Part shown: piece after piece, positions 16,629 to 26,108 of the stretch
How the letters are laid out: every line of letters begins with the position of its first letter
Numbering within the stretch: the stretch's first letter is position 1
From: Acidobacteriota bacterium
GTDB taxonomy: Bacteria > Acidobacteriota > Terriglobia > Terriglobales > Acidobacteriaceae
Assembly: GCA_023410055.1 (NCBI GenBank)
Contig: JAEYQK010000018.1
Location: 1 to 64,000 of the forward strand
Direction: 5' to 3'
Length of the DNA: 64,000 bases
Program-made: the position numbers and the translations under genes
The notes under the pieces: model-generated
What the model was told of the DNA's origin: nothing
The model's input: the letters and a program-made list of their open reading frames with translations, nothing else
The model's database searches: none

Positions 16629-17053
16629 GCAATCCTGCGTCTATTCCTCTCGTTCCACGCTGCCATTCCGCCAGTTCGGATTAAAGCCGAATCACGGATG
16701 AAGCCGCAGTTCAAGTGCTAGTGGCTCCGCCAGCTCCATCCATCGCCCCGCCGTTCGACAGGGCCAAAAAGTTCAGCGCATTTCATTCTACTTTTCTCCT
16801 GCACTGATAGAACAGCATGTGTTCTTCCGGAAACACACGACGCGGCCCGTTGGATGGTCCAACATTGTGCCGTTCGAGTGGATCAGGCCGTTGGAATCCT
16901 GGGCTATTCTGTTCTGTAAGTGATTGCCCGCCGGGCATTCTGGTCCTGCCTACCGCTACGAATCGGGATCGGAAGCGCAGAGGCACTAAAAGATTGGACA
17001 CCGCTAAAGCATTGAAACATAATGGTCGTTCAGGACATTGAAAGGGCTGAAGC
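16629..17053. other. Upstream region of the defence island with two short palindromes
   Basis: No gene is supported in these 425 bases. Two short inverted repeats stand out: AGAACA-gcatg-TGTTCT at 16809-16825 and GTTGGA-tgg-TCCAAC at 16849-16863. They lie about 190-240 bases upstream of the first defence gene and could be operators or remnants. A promoter for the island is expected between here and 17054, but I could not fix -10/-35 boxes with confidence. Confidence 0.4.
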
Positions 17054-18001
17054 GTGGCCAGCTTGGATTATCGAATCTCGGGGCATGAGGGTTTTCCGTG
17101 CCGTTACACTTGGCTCCCGAAGGCGGTTCGGAGGCTTACAGATGACCCCAAGCTTTTCAGCGATGAAGAGCGCGCTATGGTCGATCTGGGCGTTGGCAAG
17201 AACATGGTGCGTTCGATTCGCTTCTGGTCGCTAGCTGCTGGGATTGCCGTCAGCTCGCCCGCAAAGGGTGCGGGACACACGTTGACGGACTTTGGCCTCG
17301 CCCTCCTAGGCGACAGAGGGTTTGATCGATTTCTAGAGGATCGGCGGACACTTTGGCTAGTCCACTGGAACATCGCCACACAGGTAAACAATCCCCTGCT
17401 CGCGTGGGATTACCTTCTCAATCGTTGGCAAGATCCGGAGTGGGTCCCAAGCGCGGCCGTGAGAGCACTGGAGAAGGAAGCATCGGCTAAGGGTGCATCC
17501 GTTTCACGGAGTACCGTTGAACAGCACCTTGATGCTTTTCTGCACACGTATGTGCCGACGAGGGGTCGAAAAGGAACCGTCCTTGAGGACAACTTGGATT
17601 CGCCACTGGTGGAGCTCGAACTTATCGTAAAAGTCGGTGATCGCGAAGTTGATCGCGCTGCTGGGCGTCGGGAGCCGATCTATTCATTCAGGCGCGACGA
17701 GAAACCCGAGATCACTGCCGAACTTTTCGAATATTGCCTGCATGACTTCTGGCAACGACGCCACGCGAACGAAGGAACGTTGGCGTTACGCGAGGTGGCA
17801 CACGGGCACGGCAGCCCTGGGCAGATATTTAAGCTCCCGGAGGACGATGTACGAGCCCGCGTAATGCAGATGACAGAAGACGCTAACGGCATGTTTGCAT
17901 ATAACGAATCGGCGAATTTGCAGCAGCTGCAGAGAAAACGTGAGACAACGGGGACGAAGTTGTTGAGGGGCATCTACTCGGCCGAAGGTGAACATGCCTG
18001 A
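17054..18001 (+). CDS. DUF4007-like protein, SspB-type phosphorothioation component
   Basis: A 315-residue protein that opens with SGHEGFPCRYTWLPKAVRRL, matching the start pattern of DUF4007 proteins. Those include SspB, the DNA nickase of the single-stranded phosphorothioation (SspBCD) systems. GKNMVRSIRFWSLAAGI and TDFGLALLGDRGFDRFLED are also typical of DUF4007. The GTG at 17054 is eight bases after AAGGG. It overlaps the next gene by eight bases, and the neighbours are an ATPase and a PAPS-reductase-like protein, as in sspBCD. The family call is from memory of motif patterns. Confidence 0.75.
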   Translation: MASLDYRISGHEGFPCRYTWLPKAVRRLTDDPKLFSDEERAMVDLGVGKNMVRSIRFWSLAAGIAVSSPAKGAGHTLTDFGLALLGDRGFDRFLEDRRTLWLVHWNIATQVNNPLLAWDYLLNRWQDPEWVPSAAVRALEKEASAKGASVSRSTVEQHLDAFLHTYVPTRGRKGTVLEDNLDSPLVELELIVKVGDREVDRAAGRREPIYSFRRDEKPEITAELFEYCLHDFWQRRHANEGTLALREVAHGHGSPGQIFKLPEDDVRARVMQMTEDANGMFAYNESANLQQLQRKRETTGTKLLRGIYSAEGEHA

Positions 18002-21000
18002 AAAGAGAATCTCGGAGCTTTTCCACATCAGGAATCGGTTCTTGCGTTCGGCGCATTTGGAACGTGATTTTCGCGATCCGGCTGCTCTTTCCGGATACGT
18101 TGTGACGGATTTCGCACGATCTTGCCTCACGCGTGTGGCCAATGGCCTCAAGCCGCATTCAGGGAGCCGTGCATGGAGGATGACCGGCGACTACGGATGT
18201 GGTAAATCGAGCTTCGCTCTGCTTCTTGCCCATTTGTTCGCTGGCGATGGTCACAGTCTCCCAAGGGATGTCAAAAACGCAATTGCAGCGAGTCAGATCG
18301 GGAGCCATCGCCCGCACTTGTTGCCTGTGCTTGTGACCTGCTCTCGCCAACCGCTCAGCACGTCGATTCTGACTTCTCTCAGAGACGCTCTGGGCGGAAT
18401 TCAGGGGCGCTCAAAATCGAGACTCGTCCAGGAGATCCAAACTATTCTGGACTCGCGCCGTGAGCCGGAGGACGATCAGGTATTTCGCCTGCTCCGAGAA
18501 ACGAACGAATGCTCCGTTTCAGGCTCCAGTTCCAATGGGCTTCTCTTGATCCTGGACGAATTAGGGAAGTTTTTGGAATACGCCGCGCTCTATCCTGAAC
18601 GGCAAGATGTGTACTTTCTTCAGCGGCTCGCCGAGGCCGCATCCCGAAGCGGCGAGCATCCGTTTTTTGTCATCTCGCTTCTGCACCAAGGGTTCAGTGC
18701 TTACACGGATCATCTGAACCAATCGGCTCAGCGTGAATGGGAGAAGGTTGCCGGTCGGTACGAAGAGATTGTTTTCAATCAACCCATCGAGCAAGCCGCC
18801 AACATCATATCGGCCGCGCTGAATGTGCGTGTTCATGAGATCGACAGATCAAGAATCGGTGAGATACGGCAGGCAATGCAGGAGGCGCTTGATCTCGGCT
18901 GGCTTGGTGCCGCTGCTTCCCTATCAATGGTTGACACTGCGGTTGGCCTATATCCATTGCACCCGACGGTACTGCCGGTTCTGATTCGGACTTTTCGTCG
19001 TTTCGGCCAGAATGAACGATCTTTGTTCAGTTTTCTCCTTTCCAACGAGCCGTTTGGGTTGCAGGCATTCGCTGCCCAGGACGCGCGAAATGCTGGACTG
19101 TATCAGCTTCATCACTTCTACGACTACGTCCGTACCAACTTCGGCCATCGCCTAGCGGTTCAGAGCTACCGAAGCCATTGGAATCTGATCAGCTCAGTCG
19201 TGGAAAGTTTCGTCGAGCAGAACAACGCTCAGCTAAGGGTGCTGAAGACGGTCGGCATTTTGAACTTGCTGAACGACAGCGATCTCTTAGCGAGCGAGAA
19301 ATCCGTAATCTGTGCCTTGTCTGGCGGCTCTGATGTTCAGCAGAAGGACAGTCGTGCCGCTCTCTCGGTGCTCCACAAGGAGAAACGGATCATTTACGAC
19401 CGAGGGCGTGCGCGCGGGCTTTGTCTGTGGCCGCATACCTCTGTGGATCTCGAAAAAGCCTACGAAGACGCCTGCAAGGTTATCGATACGCCTCGTCACG
19501 TGGCCGACCTTATCACCGACTTCCTGGGGAGCCGCCCGCTCGTTGCAAGGCGTCACTATGTCGAAACGGGGAATCTGCGGCATTGGGAAGTGCGCTATTG
19601 CGCGGTCAACGATTTGGCAAATCTGCTGAAGGAACAATCAACGGATGCTGACGGCACCATCGTTGTCCCTTTGTGCGAGACGTTGTCCGACCGCGAAGCC
19701 GCGTTACGATTTGCTGCCTCCGCTGATTCTGGGCCGCAGAAGCCGTTGCTTATTGCCGTCCCACAGCCTCTGAACAATCTTGCTTCCTTGGTTCAAGAGG
19801 TTCAGCGCTGGGAATGGGTGTCTGGCAACACTTTGGAGCTCAATGCTGACAAATACGCTCGCGAAGAGGTGTCTCGTCAGAAATCTGCAGCTCGCGCACA
19901 ACTAGAGAGGCGTATTCAGAACTATGTTGGTTGGCAACAGTTTTCTGGCACCATGCTTTTGGAGTGGTTCTATGCAGGACGGCTTCTGAAGATCAAGACT
20001 GGGAGACAGCTTCTTGAGAAACTGTCTGAGATCTTCGACAAGATCTATCTGTCGGCTCCTCGCGTTCACAACGAACTCGTCAATCGGCGGGCGCTGAGCT
20101 CTGCTGCGGCAGCCGCGAGGATGAGACTTATTGTTCGAATGTTCAACACTCCGACGAGCCCCCTTCTTGGAATGGACCCCGAGAAGAAACCGCCCGAGAT
20201 GTCGATCTATCTCTCTGTTCTGAAGACAGCGGGGCTCCACAGGCAAAGCGGCGACTCATGGAGGATCGCGGAACCGCGTAGCGACCGTGACCGCTGCAAT
20301 GTGCTGCCTGCGCTGAGGCAAATTCACGAACTGGTGAGAAGGGTTCCCGACACTCGTGTGAACATTGGCGAGCTATTCGACGAGCTTCGAAAGCCTCCTT
20401 ACGGTGTTCGTGATGGACTGATGCCAATCCTGCTCGCGGTATTTGCGATTGCCCACGATCGTGACGTTGCCTTTTACAAGGATGGGTCGTTCCTCAGGGA
20501 GCTGGATGCCGAGCAAGTGCTTCTGCTGACGAAGGCACCTGGGCGTTTTGAAATCCAATACTGCAAGATCGAGGGCGTGCGCAGCGAACTCTTTGACCGG
20601 CTCGTTGCCGTGCTGGAGATTCGGCGCAGAGAAGATCGTGAAATGGAACTCCTCGATGTCGTGAGAGGTATCTGTCAGTTTGTCGCTCAGGTGCCGCCAT
20701 ATTCGCGCAATACAAAGAGATTGTCTCCGTCCGCAATTGCCGTGCGACAGACCGTGTTGAACGCCCGCGAGCCAGTCAGACTTATATTTACAGACTTGCC
20801 GGTCGCATGTGGTTTCACCCCGATTGATTCAAAAGCGGACCAGCCTGTTCAGTCTTACGTCAAGACGCTGAAGCTCGCGCTCGATGAACTCAGAATGTCC
20901 TATCCTGAGTTGCAGGACCGTCTACGCAAGAAACTACGCCAGGCATTTGGCCTCGCTGGATCATTTCCTGCGTGCCGAGCGAAGCTCGCTGAGCGTTCTG

Positions 21001-21443
21001 AGGATACTGTTCAGACAGTGACAGAACCAAAGTTTAGGGCGTTCTGCTTGCGGCTGATGGATGAAGCCTTGCCGGAGGCCGAATGGCTTGAGTCCATTGG
21101 CAGTCATCTGGCGCTAAAACCTCCATCACGGTGGAGCGATGGAGATGAAGACATTTTCAATTCTGAATTGGCCGAGATGGCAGCACGTTTTCACAGACTT
21201 GAGTCCATGGCGTTCGGTGTATTCAAAAAGGGCGGTGACGGCTCGGCGGTCCGCTTGGCAGTCACTCTTCCAGAGGGGTATGAGCACGAGCAGGTGATTC
21301 ACTACTCGGCCGAAGAGGAAAAGCAAATGGTTGAGCTTCAGACGAAGTTTGCCGATCTTCTAGCGCAACACGAGCGACTTGGTCTTGCAGCAGTATCCCG
21401 GGCGATCTGGGCTCGTTTGTCGCCTGCGCGGGGGAAAGCATGA
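17994..21443 (+). CDS. Large ATPase, SspC-like component of the phosphorothioation island
   Basis: An 1149-residue protein with an N-terminal P-loop GDYGCGKSS at about residues 65-73 and Walker B LLLILDELGK near 184-192. A long, mostly helical region of unknown fold follows. Between a DUF4007-like and a PAPS-reductase-like gene, the second gene of sspBCD encodes the ATPase SspC, and this one fits that slot. The ATG at 17994 with AAGG upstream is preferred over the GTG at 17988. The stop overlaps the next start (ATGA). It would use ATP to coordinate nicking and sulfur insertion (inference from Ssp/Dnd work). Confidence 0.7.
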   Translation: MPEKRISELFHIRNRFLRSAHLERDFRDPAALSGYVVTDFARSCLTRVANGLKPHSGSRAWRMTGDYGCGKSSFALLLAHLFAGDGHSLPRDVKNAIAASQIGSHRPHLLPVLVTCSRQPLSTSILTSLRDALGGIQGRSKSRLVQEIQTILDSRREPEDDQVFRLLRETNECSVSGSSSNGLLLILDELGKFLEYAALYPERQDVYFLQRLAEAASRSGEHPFFVISLLHQGFSAYTDHLNQSAQREWEKVAGRYEEIVFNQPIEQAANIISAALNVRVHEIDRSRIGEIRQAMQEALDLGWLGAAASLSMVDTAVGLYPLHPTVLPVLIRTFRRFGQNERSLFSFLLSNEPFGLQAFAAQDARNAGLYQLHHFYDYVRTNFGHRLAVQSYRSHWNLISSVVESFVEQNNAQLRVLKTVGILNLLNDSDLLASEKSVICALSGGSDVQQKDSRAALSVLHKEKRIIYDRGRARGLCLWPHTSVDLEKAYEDACKVIDTPRHVADLITDFLGSRPLVARRHYVETGNLRHWEVRYCAVNDLANLLKEQSTDADGTIVVPLCETLSDREAALRFAASADSGPQKPLLIAVPQPLNNLASLVQEVQRWEWVSGNTLELNADKYAREEVSRQKSAARAQLERRIQNYVGWQQFSGTMLLEWFYAGRLLKIKTGRQLLEKLSEIFDKIYLSAPRVHNELVNRRALSSAAAAARMRLIVRMFNTPTSPLLGMDPEKKPPEMSIYLSVLKTAGLHRQSGDSWRIAEPRSDRDRCNVLPALRQIHELVRRVPDTRVNIGELFDELRKPPYGVRDGLMPILLAVFAIAHDRDVAFYKDGSFLRELDAEQVLLLTKAPGRFEIQYCKIEGVRSELFDRLVAVLEIRRREDREMELLDVVRGICQFVAQVPPYSRNTKRLSPSAIAVRQTVLNAREPVRLIFTDLPVACGFTPIDSKADQPVQSYVKTLKLALDELRMSYPELQDRLRKKLRQAFGLAGSFPACRAKLAERSEDTVQTVTEPKFRAFCLRLMDEALPEAEWLESIGSHLALKPPSRWSDGDEDIFNSELAEMAARFHRLESMAFGVFKKGGDGSAVRLAVTLPEGYEHEQVIHYSAEEEKQMVELQTKFADLLAQHERLGLAAVSRAIWARLSPARGKA

Positions 21444-22249
21444 GCAGCGACGTGCGACATATTCTTTGCATGTCCGGTGGCAAGGACAGTACAGCGCTGG
21501 CCCTTCATATGCGGGATCGAGTTCCCGACATGGAGTATGTGTTTTGTGACACGGACAAGGAGCTCAAGGAAACATATGAGTACCTTAATCGCGTCGAAGC
21601 GTTTCTTGGCAAGAAAATCGTTCGCCTGAATGCCACGTCCGGGTTCGACTACTGGCTCGAAGTGTACGGCGGCTATCTCCCGTCTCCAAACATGCGCTGG
21701 TGCACAAAGATGCTGAAACTCAAGCCGTTCGAACAATACGTCGGCGATCAGCCGGTCATCAGTTATGTAGGTCTGAGGGCGGATGAAGACCGAATCGGAT
21801 ACATCAGCACAAAGTCGAACATTAAGGCAGTCTTTCCTTTTAAGGAAGATGGAATAGATTTGGCCGGTGTGATGCGAATTCTGGAGGAGAGTGGCATCGG
21901 GCTGCCTCCGTATCTGAACTGGGGAAGAACCCACTCCGGTTGCTATTTCTGCTTCTTCCAGCGCTCAATCGAATGGGTTCGGCTTTTGGAAAATCATCCG
22001 GACCAGTTCGAAGAGGCGATGAAATACGAGAAATTCAGCACTGAGCCCGGCAAGACATTTACTTGGAACCAGGAGATGCCTCTGAGCGAGCTGAGAAAGC
22101 CAGAGAACGTAGCTGCCATCAAGCAACGATTTGCCGAATACCAAGAACGCGTAAAGCACAATCGTGGGAGCAAAAAACTGGTCGAGATTCTCGCGGATTT
22201 GGAAGACGAGGAAGAGGACTCTAGGCCTTGCCTGATCTGTCAGCTCTAG
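21440..22249 (+). CDS. PAPS-reductase-like sulfurtransferase, DndC/SspD family
   Basis: A 269-residue N-type ATP pyrophosphatase with the PP-loop CMSGGKDSTALAL at the N-terminus. It also has the Cys motifs RWCTKMLKLK and SGCYFCFFQ, the pattern of DndC/SspD Fe-S-cluster enzymes that activate the DNA backbone for sulfur transfer. A closing CLICQL adds a Cys pair at the very C-terminus. The start overlaps the SspC-like stop. No cysteine desulfurase (DndA/SspA) gene is present in the window, so sulfur must come from a desulfurase encoded elsewhere. Confidence 0.88.
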   Translation: MSSDVRHILCMSGGKDSTALALHMRDRVPDMEYVFCDTDKELKETYEYLNRVEAFLGKKIVRLNATSGFDYWLEVYGGYLPSPNMRWCTKMLKLKPFEQYVGDQPVISYVGLRADEDRIGYISTKSNIKAVFPFKEDGIDLAGVMRILEESGIGLPPYLNWGRTHSGCYFCFFQRSIEWVRLLENHPDQFEEAMKYEKFSTEPGKTFTWNQEMPLSELRKPENVAAIKQRFAEYQERVKHNRGSKKLVEILADLEDEEEDSRPCLICQL

Positions 22250-22271
22250 TGAGAGGACGCTCTTAAGAGAA

Positions 22272-22769
22272 ATGGCGAAAGCCAACAATACGAAACCGAA
22301 GAATGATCTGGCACTGAATCTCGAAGCTCGAAGTTATCGGGAGACCCTTCTGCTTTGGCCAAAGATGTGGAAGGGATGGAATCCTGGCGTTGCTCTGAAA
22401 TGGACGGGGCGTCCCTTTTTGCTTACGTCCAAACGGTCCATACCCAATACCCCAGGGGTCTATGCATTTGTCATTCAGCCGGGGATTCCTCCCGGAGTCC
22501 CGCACTCGATTCTGATGTATGTCGGCATGACTGATCGCCCACTCCGGAAACGATTTTCGGAGTACTTCCGGGAGATGAAGGATGAGACAGGGCGTCCGGC
22601 TATCAGCACGATGCTGCAGATGTACGCGGGCTATCTGCACTTCTATTGCGCAAGCGTTCTCAAACCGAAGAAGCCGAAAGATATTGAGGACCATCTGTTA
22701 GAGACATTGTCTCCGCCAATGAATCGGCAGTATCCCGCCTCAGTGCGTCGGGTGATGGGGGCTTTCTAG
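22272..22769 (+). CDS. GIY-YIG domain protein
   Basis: A 165-residue protein with GIY-YIG nuclease features. TPGVYAFVIQ is the GIY strand, ILMYVGMTDRPLRKRFSEYF carries the YIG strand and the catalytic-type Arg, and IEDHLLETLSPPMNRQYP holds the conserved Glu and terminal Asn-Pro region. It lies between the DndC/SspD-like and DndB-like genes, sharing one base with the next start (TAGTG). GIY-YIG nucleases occur in phage-defence loci; here it could act on modified or unmodified DNA. Confidence 0.85.
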   Translation: MAKANNTKPKNDLALNLEARSYRETLLLWPKMWKGWNPGVALKWTGRPFLLTSKRSIPNTPGVYAFVIQPGIPPGVPHSILMYVGMTDRPLRKRFSEYFREMKDETGRPAISTMLQMYAGYLHFYCASVLKPKKPKDIEDHLLETLSPPMNRQYPASVRRVMGAF

Positions 22770-24052
22770 TGCCTAATGAACAAGACAATCTGCACGGTGA
22801 TCTCAAAGTTCCTGGCCTGCGAGCGCATATGGGTGATTGGATCTATTACATCACCTTCTTACGTCTTCGAGATATTGCGGAGCGTGTTTCCTTAGCGCAA
22901 GACCTTCACACAAGCCAGACATTGAAGGATCTAATCCAGCGCGAAGTCGATAGATCGGTTCACTCCCAAGCGATCACGCGTTACCTGATGTACCAGGATC
23001 AGCGCCTTTTCAATGCCCTAGTTATCGCGGTGTACGAAGGCGCGCCGAGATGGGCGGAACTGAAGATAGATGACACGGCAAAATCGGGACTCGGCGAGCT
23101 GCCGGCCTATATGAAGGGTGCTCTTGGCGTGCTGGCATTTACTGGCGCTGAAAAGCTGTTCGCCGTGGATGGACAACACAGAGTAGTTGGCATCCAGAAG
23201 GCCGTCGCAGCGAAGGACGAGCTAGGCGACGAGGAAGTGTGCGTCATTTTCGTTGGACATTCAAACGACCGCTCAGGGCTGCAGCGGACCCGTCGTTTGT
23301 TTACCACGCTGAATCGGTATGCCAAGCCGGTTAACAAGATGGAGCTCATCGCTCTGGACGAAGATGACGCAATCGCGATTGTGACTAGGAGGTTGCTGGA
23401 GAACTACACTCTGCTGGCCAACTTCACTTCGATAAAGAAGGGAAAGAGCATGCTTGCGAGTGATCGCAAGAATTTGACGACTATTCTCACCATCTACGAC
23501 GTTCTTGACCGGTATCTCAATCACCTGTGGAAGGACAGGCGCGATTTCAAGAAGCAGCGCCCCAGTGATCGTGAACTCGGGTCCATTTACAAGCAATCCG
23601 TGGAGTTGTGGGATGTCCTGATATCCGTCTTCCCGCCACTCAGGGAATTGGCCGACAGCTCGCCAGAGGAAGAGGTCAGTTTTACGTATCGCAACAGAAG
23701 CACCGGCGGGCATTTACTCTTTCGGCCAGTGGGCCTAAATATGGTCGTCACTGCGATCAGGCACCTCATGGATCTTGGAGACGGGCTTAGCCGAGCAGCC
23801 CAGAAGGTAGCCGCTGCGCCGATGGACCTCTCGGCCCCGCCGTGGCCCGGGCTTTTGTGGGATTCCGCTAACCATCGAATGATGGTGTCTTCGGAAAATC
23901 AAAAGGTCGCCACTCGACTATTGCTTCATGGCGTGGGTGGAGATCTGACCTCCTTCAGAACTACTCCTGGTGCTCTCAGGGAGGAATGGGCGGGAATCAT
24001 CGGTTCTCCAGCGAGCACAATTAAGCTCCCCGTCTGGAAAGTGAAGAAATGA
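22769..24052 (+). CDS. DGQHR-domain protein (DndB-like)
   Basis: A 427-residue protein with the defining motif KLFAVDGQHRVVGIQKAV at about residues 128-145 and, further on, RRLFTTLNRYAKPVNKMELI, the conserved ParB-like continuation of DGQHR/DndB proteins. DndB represses the modification operon in characterised Dnd systems, so this is a candidate regulator of the island. The GTG start shares a base with the GIY-YIG stop and has GGGGG upstream. The stop overlaps the start of a 55-codon ORF (ATGA). Confidence 0.87.
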   Translation: MPNEQDNLHGDLKVPGLRAHMGDWIYYITFLRLRDIAERVSLAQDLHTSQTLKDLIQREVDRSVHSQAITRYLMYQDQRLFNALVIAVYEGAPRWAELKIDDTAKSGLGELPAYMKGALGVLAFTGAEKLFAVDGQHRVVGIQKAVAAKDELGDEEVCVIFVGHSNDRSGLQRTRRLFTTLNRYAKPVNKMELIALDEDDAIAIVTRRLLENYTLLANFTSIKKGKSMLASDRKNLTTILTIYDVLDRYLNHLWKDRRDFKKQRPSDRELGSIYKQSVELWDVLISVFPPLRELADSSPEEEVSFTYRNRSTGGHLLFRPVGLNMVVTAIRHLMDLGDGLSRAAQKVAAAPMDLSAPPWPGLLWDSANHRMMVSSENQKVATRLLLHGVGGDLTSFRTTPGALREEWAGIIGSPASTIKLPVWKVKK

Positions 24053-24216
24053 GATTCGCCAAGCATGTAGTCTTTGGCTGCCAATTGGCGGCGGATATTA
24101 CTTGGGGAACTTGCCTCTACAGACATGCTTTGCCAGAGTTGAAAATTCGAGCTTTTGTGTGGGCTATCTCTCGTACCGGTGAAGCGACGAAGACTAAATC
24201 GCGGGAGGAACAATGA
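24049..24216 (+). CDS. Hidden 55-aa ORF coupled to both neighbours in the defence operon
   Basis: An ATG at 24049 overlaps the DGQHR-gene stop in an ATGA arrangement. The frame runs 55 codons and ends at 24216 in another ATGA overlap with the next gene's start. The peptide begins MRFAKHVVFGCQLAADITWG, contains two Cys and one further Trp, and ends with a basic/acidic tail (TKTKSREEQ). No family is recognised. Exact coupling at both ends, filling the only 160-base gap in this part of the operon, makes a real small gene likely. It is too short for usual ORF cut-offs. Confidence 0.6.
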   Translation: MRFAKHVVFGCQLAADITWGTCLYRHALPELKIRAFVWAISRTGEATKTKSREEQ

Positions 24217-26108
24217 ACTGGCTGTCCTTTGTGCGCCATTACGGTCCAATTCCCCGCAATGACAACATGTACGATGAGCAAATTCAGAGGTCGGCTCGGC
24301 GTTACGGGATTGCTCCGATCGAATTTGAACACCCGCTCCAGGACGTCATACTGCGGAGCTTTGACCGCAGGACGACTGATCCCGTTTCTGTAGTGCTTAC
24401 GGGAACCGCAGGAGACGGAAAGACCCACTTGTGCCGTCAAGTGTGGCGAGCCCTAAACGGTGACGAGAAGGAGTGGGCATCTGACAATCCCCATTTAGAG
24501 CTGCGGTACTCCTATCCGAAAGATCGACAGTCGTGGCCGGCCTCCAATGAGCCCACGTTGTATCGAACCGTGCGGATACATTTCATACGCGATCTGAGTG
24601 GTTGGGCTCCCCAGGCCGGCGCAGACTGGGATTCTGATAAACAGGGACTGCTTCAATCATTTTGCGATTCGCTTTTTGATCCTAATAGCAACGACGTTTT
24701 TCTCATTGCCGGCAATGACGGGCAGATATTGGAGTCTTGGCGAAAGCTGAATCAAACTGACAACGTGCGACGGGCGCGCGACCTGTTCGAGGATCTCCTA
24801 GTGAAGGAACGTCAGGAGAAGGCCGGGGTTCGTTTGAAATTCTTCAACCTCAGTCGTGCGAATTCTGCCGAGTTGTTTGACCGGGCGCTAAAGGCATTTC
24901 TAGAACACCCGGGCTGGCAGGAGCTGCGGGGAGGTGTACGAGGGGAAAACGAAGCGTTCGGACCAAAGTGTCCAATCCGACACAATTTGGAACTTCTGGA
25001 TACAGACCTGGTGCGCGAAAGACTCAGATCTTTACTGGAGCTTTGCGATCACAATGGCCTACACATCCCAATCCGGCAGATCCTTCTACTTCTCACGAAT
25101 GCTGTTCTTGGGCATCCCAACGTAAAAGACCACCTGATGGTGGCTCAGGATGTGCCGAAAATCATCGCTGCCGGAACTGTCTCGAAAGCAAGTCTCTACA
25201 ACAACATCTTCGGGGGGAACCTTCCCGAAATTAGGCGGCTCGCTGTAACCGTATTCGACAATCTCGAACGTTTTCAGGTTGGGCATGAAACCTCAAATCG
25301 CACCGACAATATTCTGATTTTCGGCGAAGGGGATGAGCACCTGGGGCAGTATTTCGAGCACCTCATTGCGCGAGACACGTTCTACGGCGCCGATCCATCC
25401 TTTTACGCCGCCAAGAGGGAGTACATTGAGGGGACCGACGAAAGTGGTCAACAGTCTGCGGAGTTCATGCAGACATTAGCAATTCAGCGCCGCGGGATGT
25501 TCTTCAAGATACCTCGGGACCTTGAGGAAGAACTCCATCTCTGGGAGCTCACTGTATTCAAGTTCGCGGGCGAGTATCTTGCGGATGTTACGGCGACTGT
25601 GAAACAAGGTGGCACGGTAAAGCGCCCTATCCTGTCGCGCTTGATTAAAGGCCTAAACCGCGTCTTCACAGGAATGTTAATCAATACCGACCGCGAGTTG
25701 TTTCTTGCGACCAGTGGCAACAACTCTCAGGCAAAGGTCAGCAGAATACTGGTAGAACGTGTTTCTGTTGACCCTAACAAAGGCGAAAAGGTGGCTATTC
25801 AATATGACCGGAGGGCGGGCAAAGTGCTACTGTCCGTCTTTTTCGCCCCGGACCTTAGCGTTGATTTCAATCTGACCCTCATCCGGTATGAATTTCTATC
25901 ACGAATCGCTGTCGAAGGAGCGCTACCCGCGAGCTTTTCAAAGGAGTGCTATGAGGACTTGCTGGCTCTGAAAACTCAGCTCATATCCATGCACTCGAAA
26001 CGTCAACACAGGGATGGGAATCCGTCGGGAGGCGCTGTTCGCCTCGGCCTGCTGGCGCTTACCGACCAAGGAATGCCTGATCCCCGGTACGTGGAGATTA
26101 TCCCATGA
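24213..26108 (+). CDS. DptF/SspF-like P-loop protein of the restriction module
   Basis: A 631-residue protein with P-loop VLTGTAGDGKTHLCRQVW at about residues 61-78, the start pattern of DptF-type ATPases encoded by dndFGH restriction modules. The body is helical with no recognised nuclease motif. The GGGAGGA site three bases before ATG is strong. The stop overlaps the next start (ATGA). Order and size (about 630, 510 and 1750 residues) match the three-gene DptFGH/SspFGH sets that attack DNA lacking phosphorothioate marks. Confidence 0.72.
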   Translation: MNWLSFVRHYGPIPRNDNMYDEQIQRSARRYGIAPIEFEHPLQDVILRSFDRRTTDPVSVVLTGTAGDGKTHLCRQVWRALNGDEKEWASDNPHLELRYSYPKDRQSWPASNEPTLYRTVRIHFIRDLSGWAPQAGADWDSDKQGLLQSFCDSLFDPNSNDVFLIAGNDGQILESWRKLNQTDNVRRARDLFEDLLVKERQEKAGVRLKFFNLSRANSAELFDRALKAFLEHPGWQELRGGVRGENEAFGPKCPIRHNLELLDTDLVRERLRSLLELCDHNGLHIPIRQILLLLTNAVLGHPNVKDHLMVAQDVPKIIAAGTVSKASLYNNIFGGNLPEIRRLAVTVFDNLERFQVGHETSNRTDNILIFGEGDEHLGQYFEHLIARDTFYGADPSFYAAKREYIEGTDESGQQSAEFMQTLAIQRRGMFFKIPRDLEEELHLWELTVFKFAGEYLADVTATVKQGGTVKRPILSRLIKGLNRVFTGMLINTDRELFLATSGNNSQAKVSRILVERVSVDPNKGEKVAIQYDRRAGKVLLSVFFAPDLSVDFNLTLIRYEFLSRIAVEGALPASFSKECYEDLLALKTQLISMHSKRQHRDGNPSGGAVRLGLLALTDQGMPDPRYVEIIP

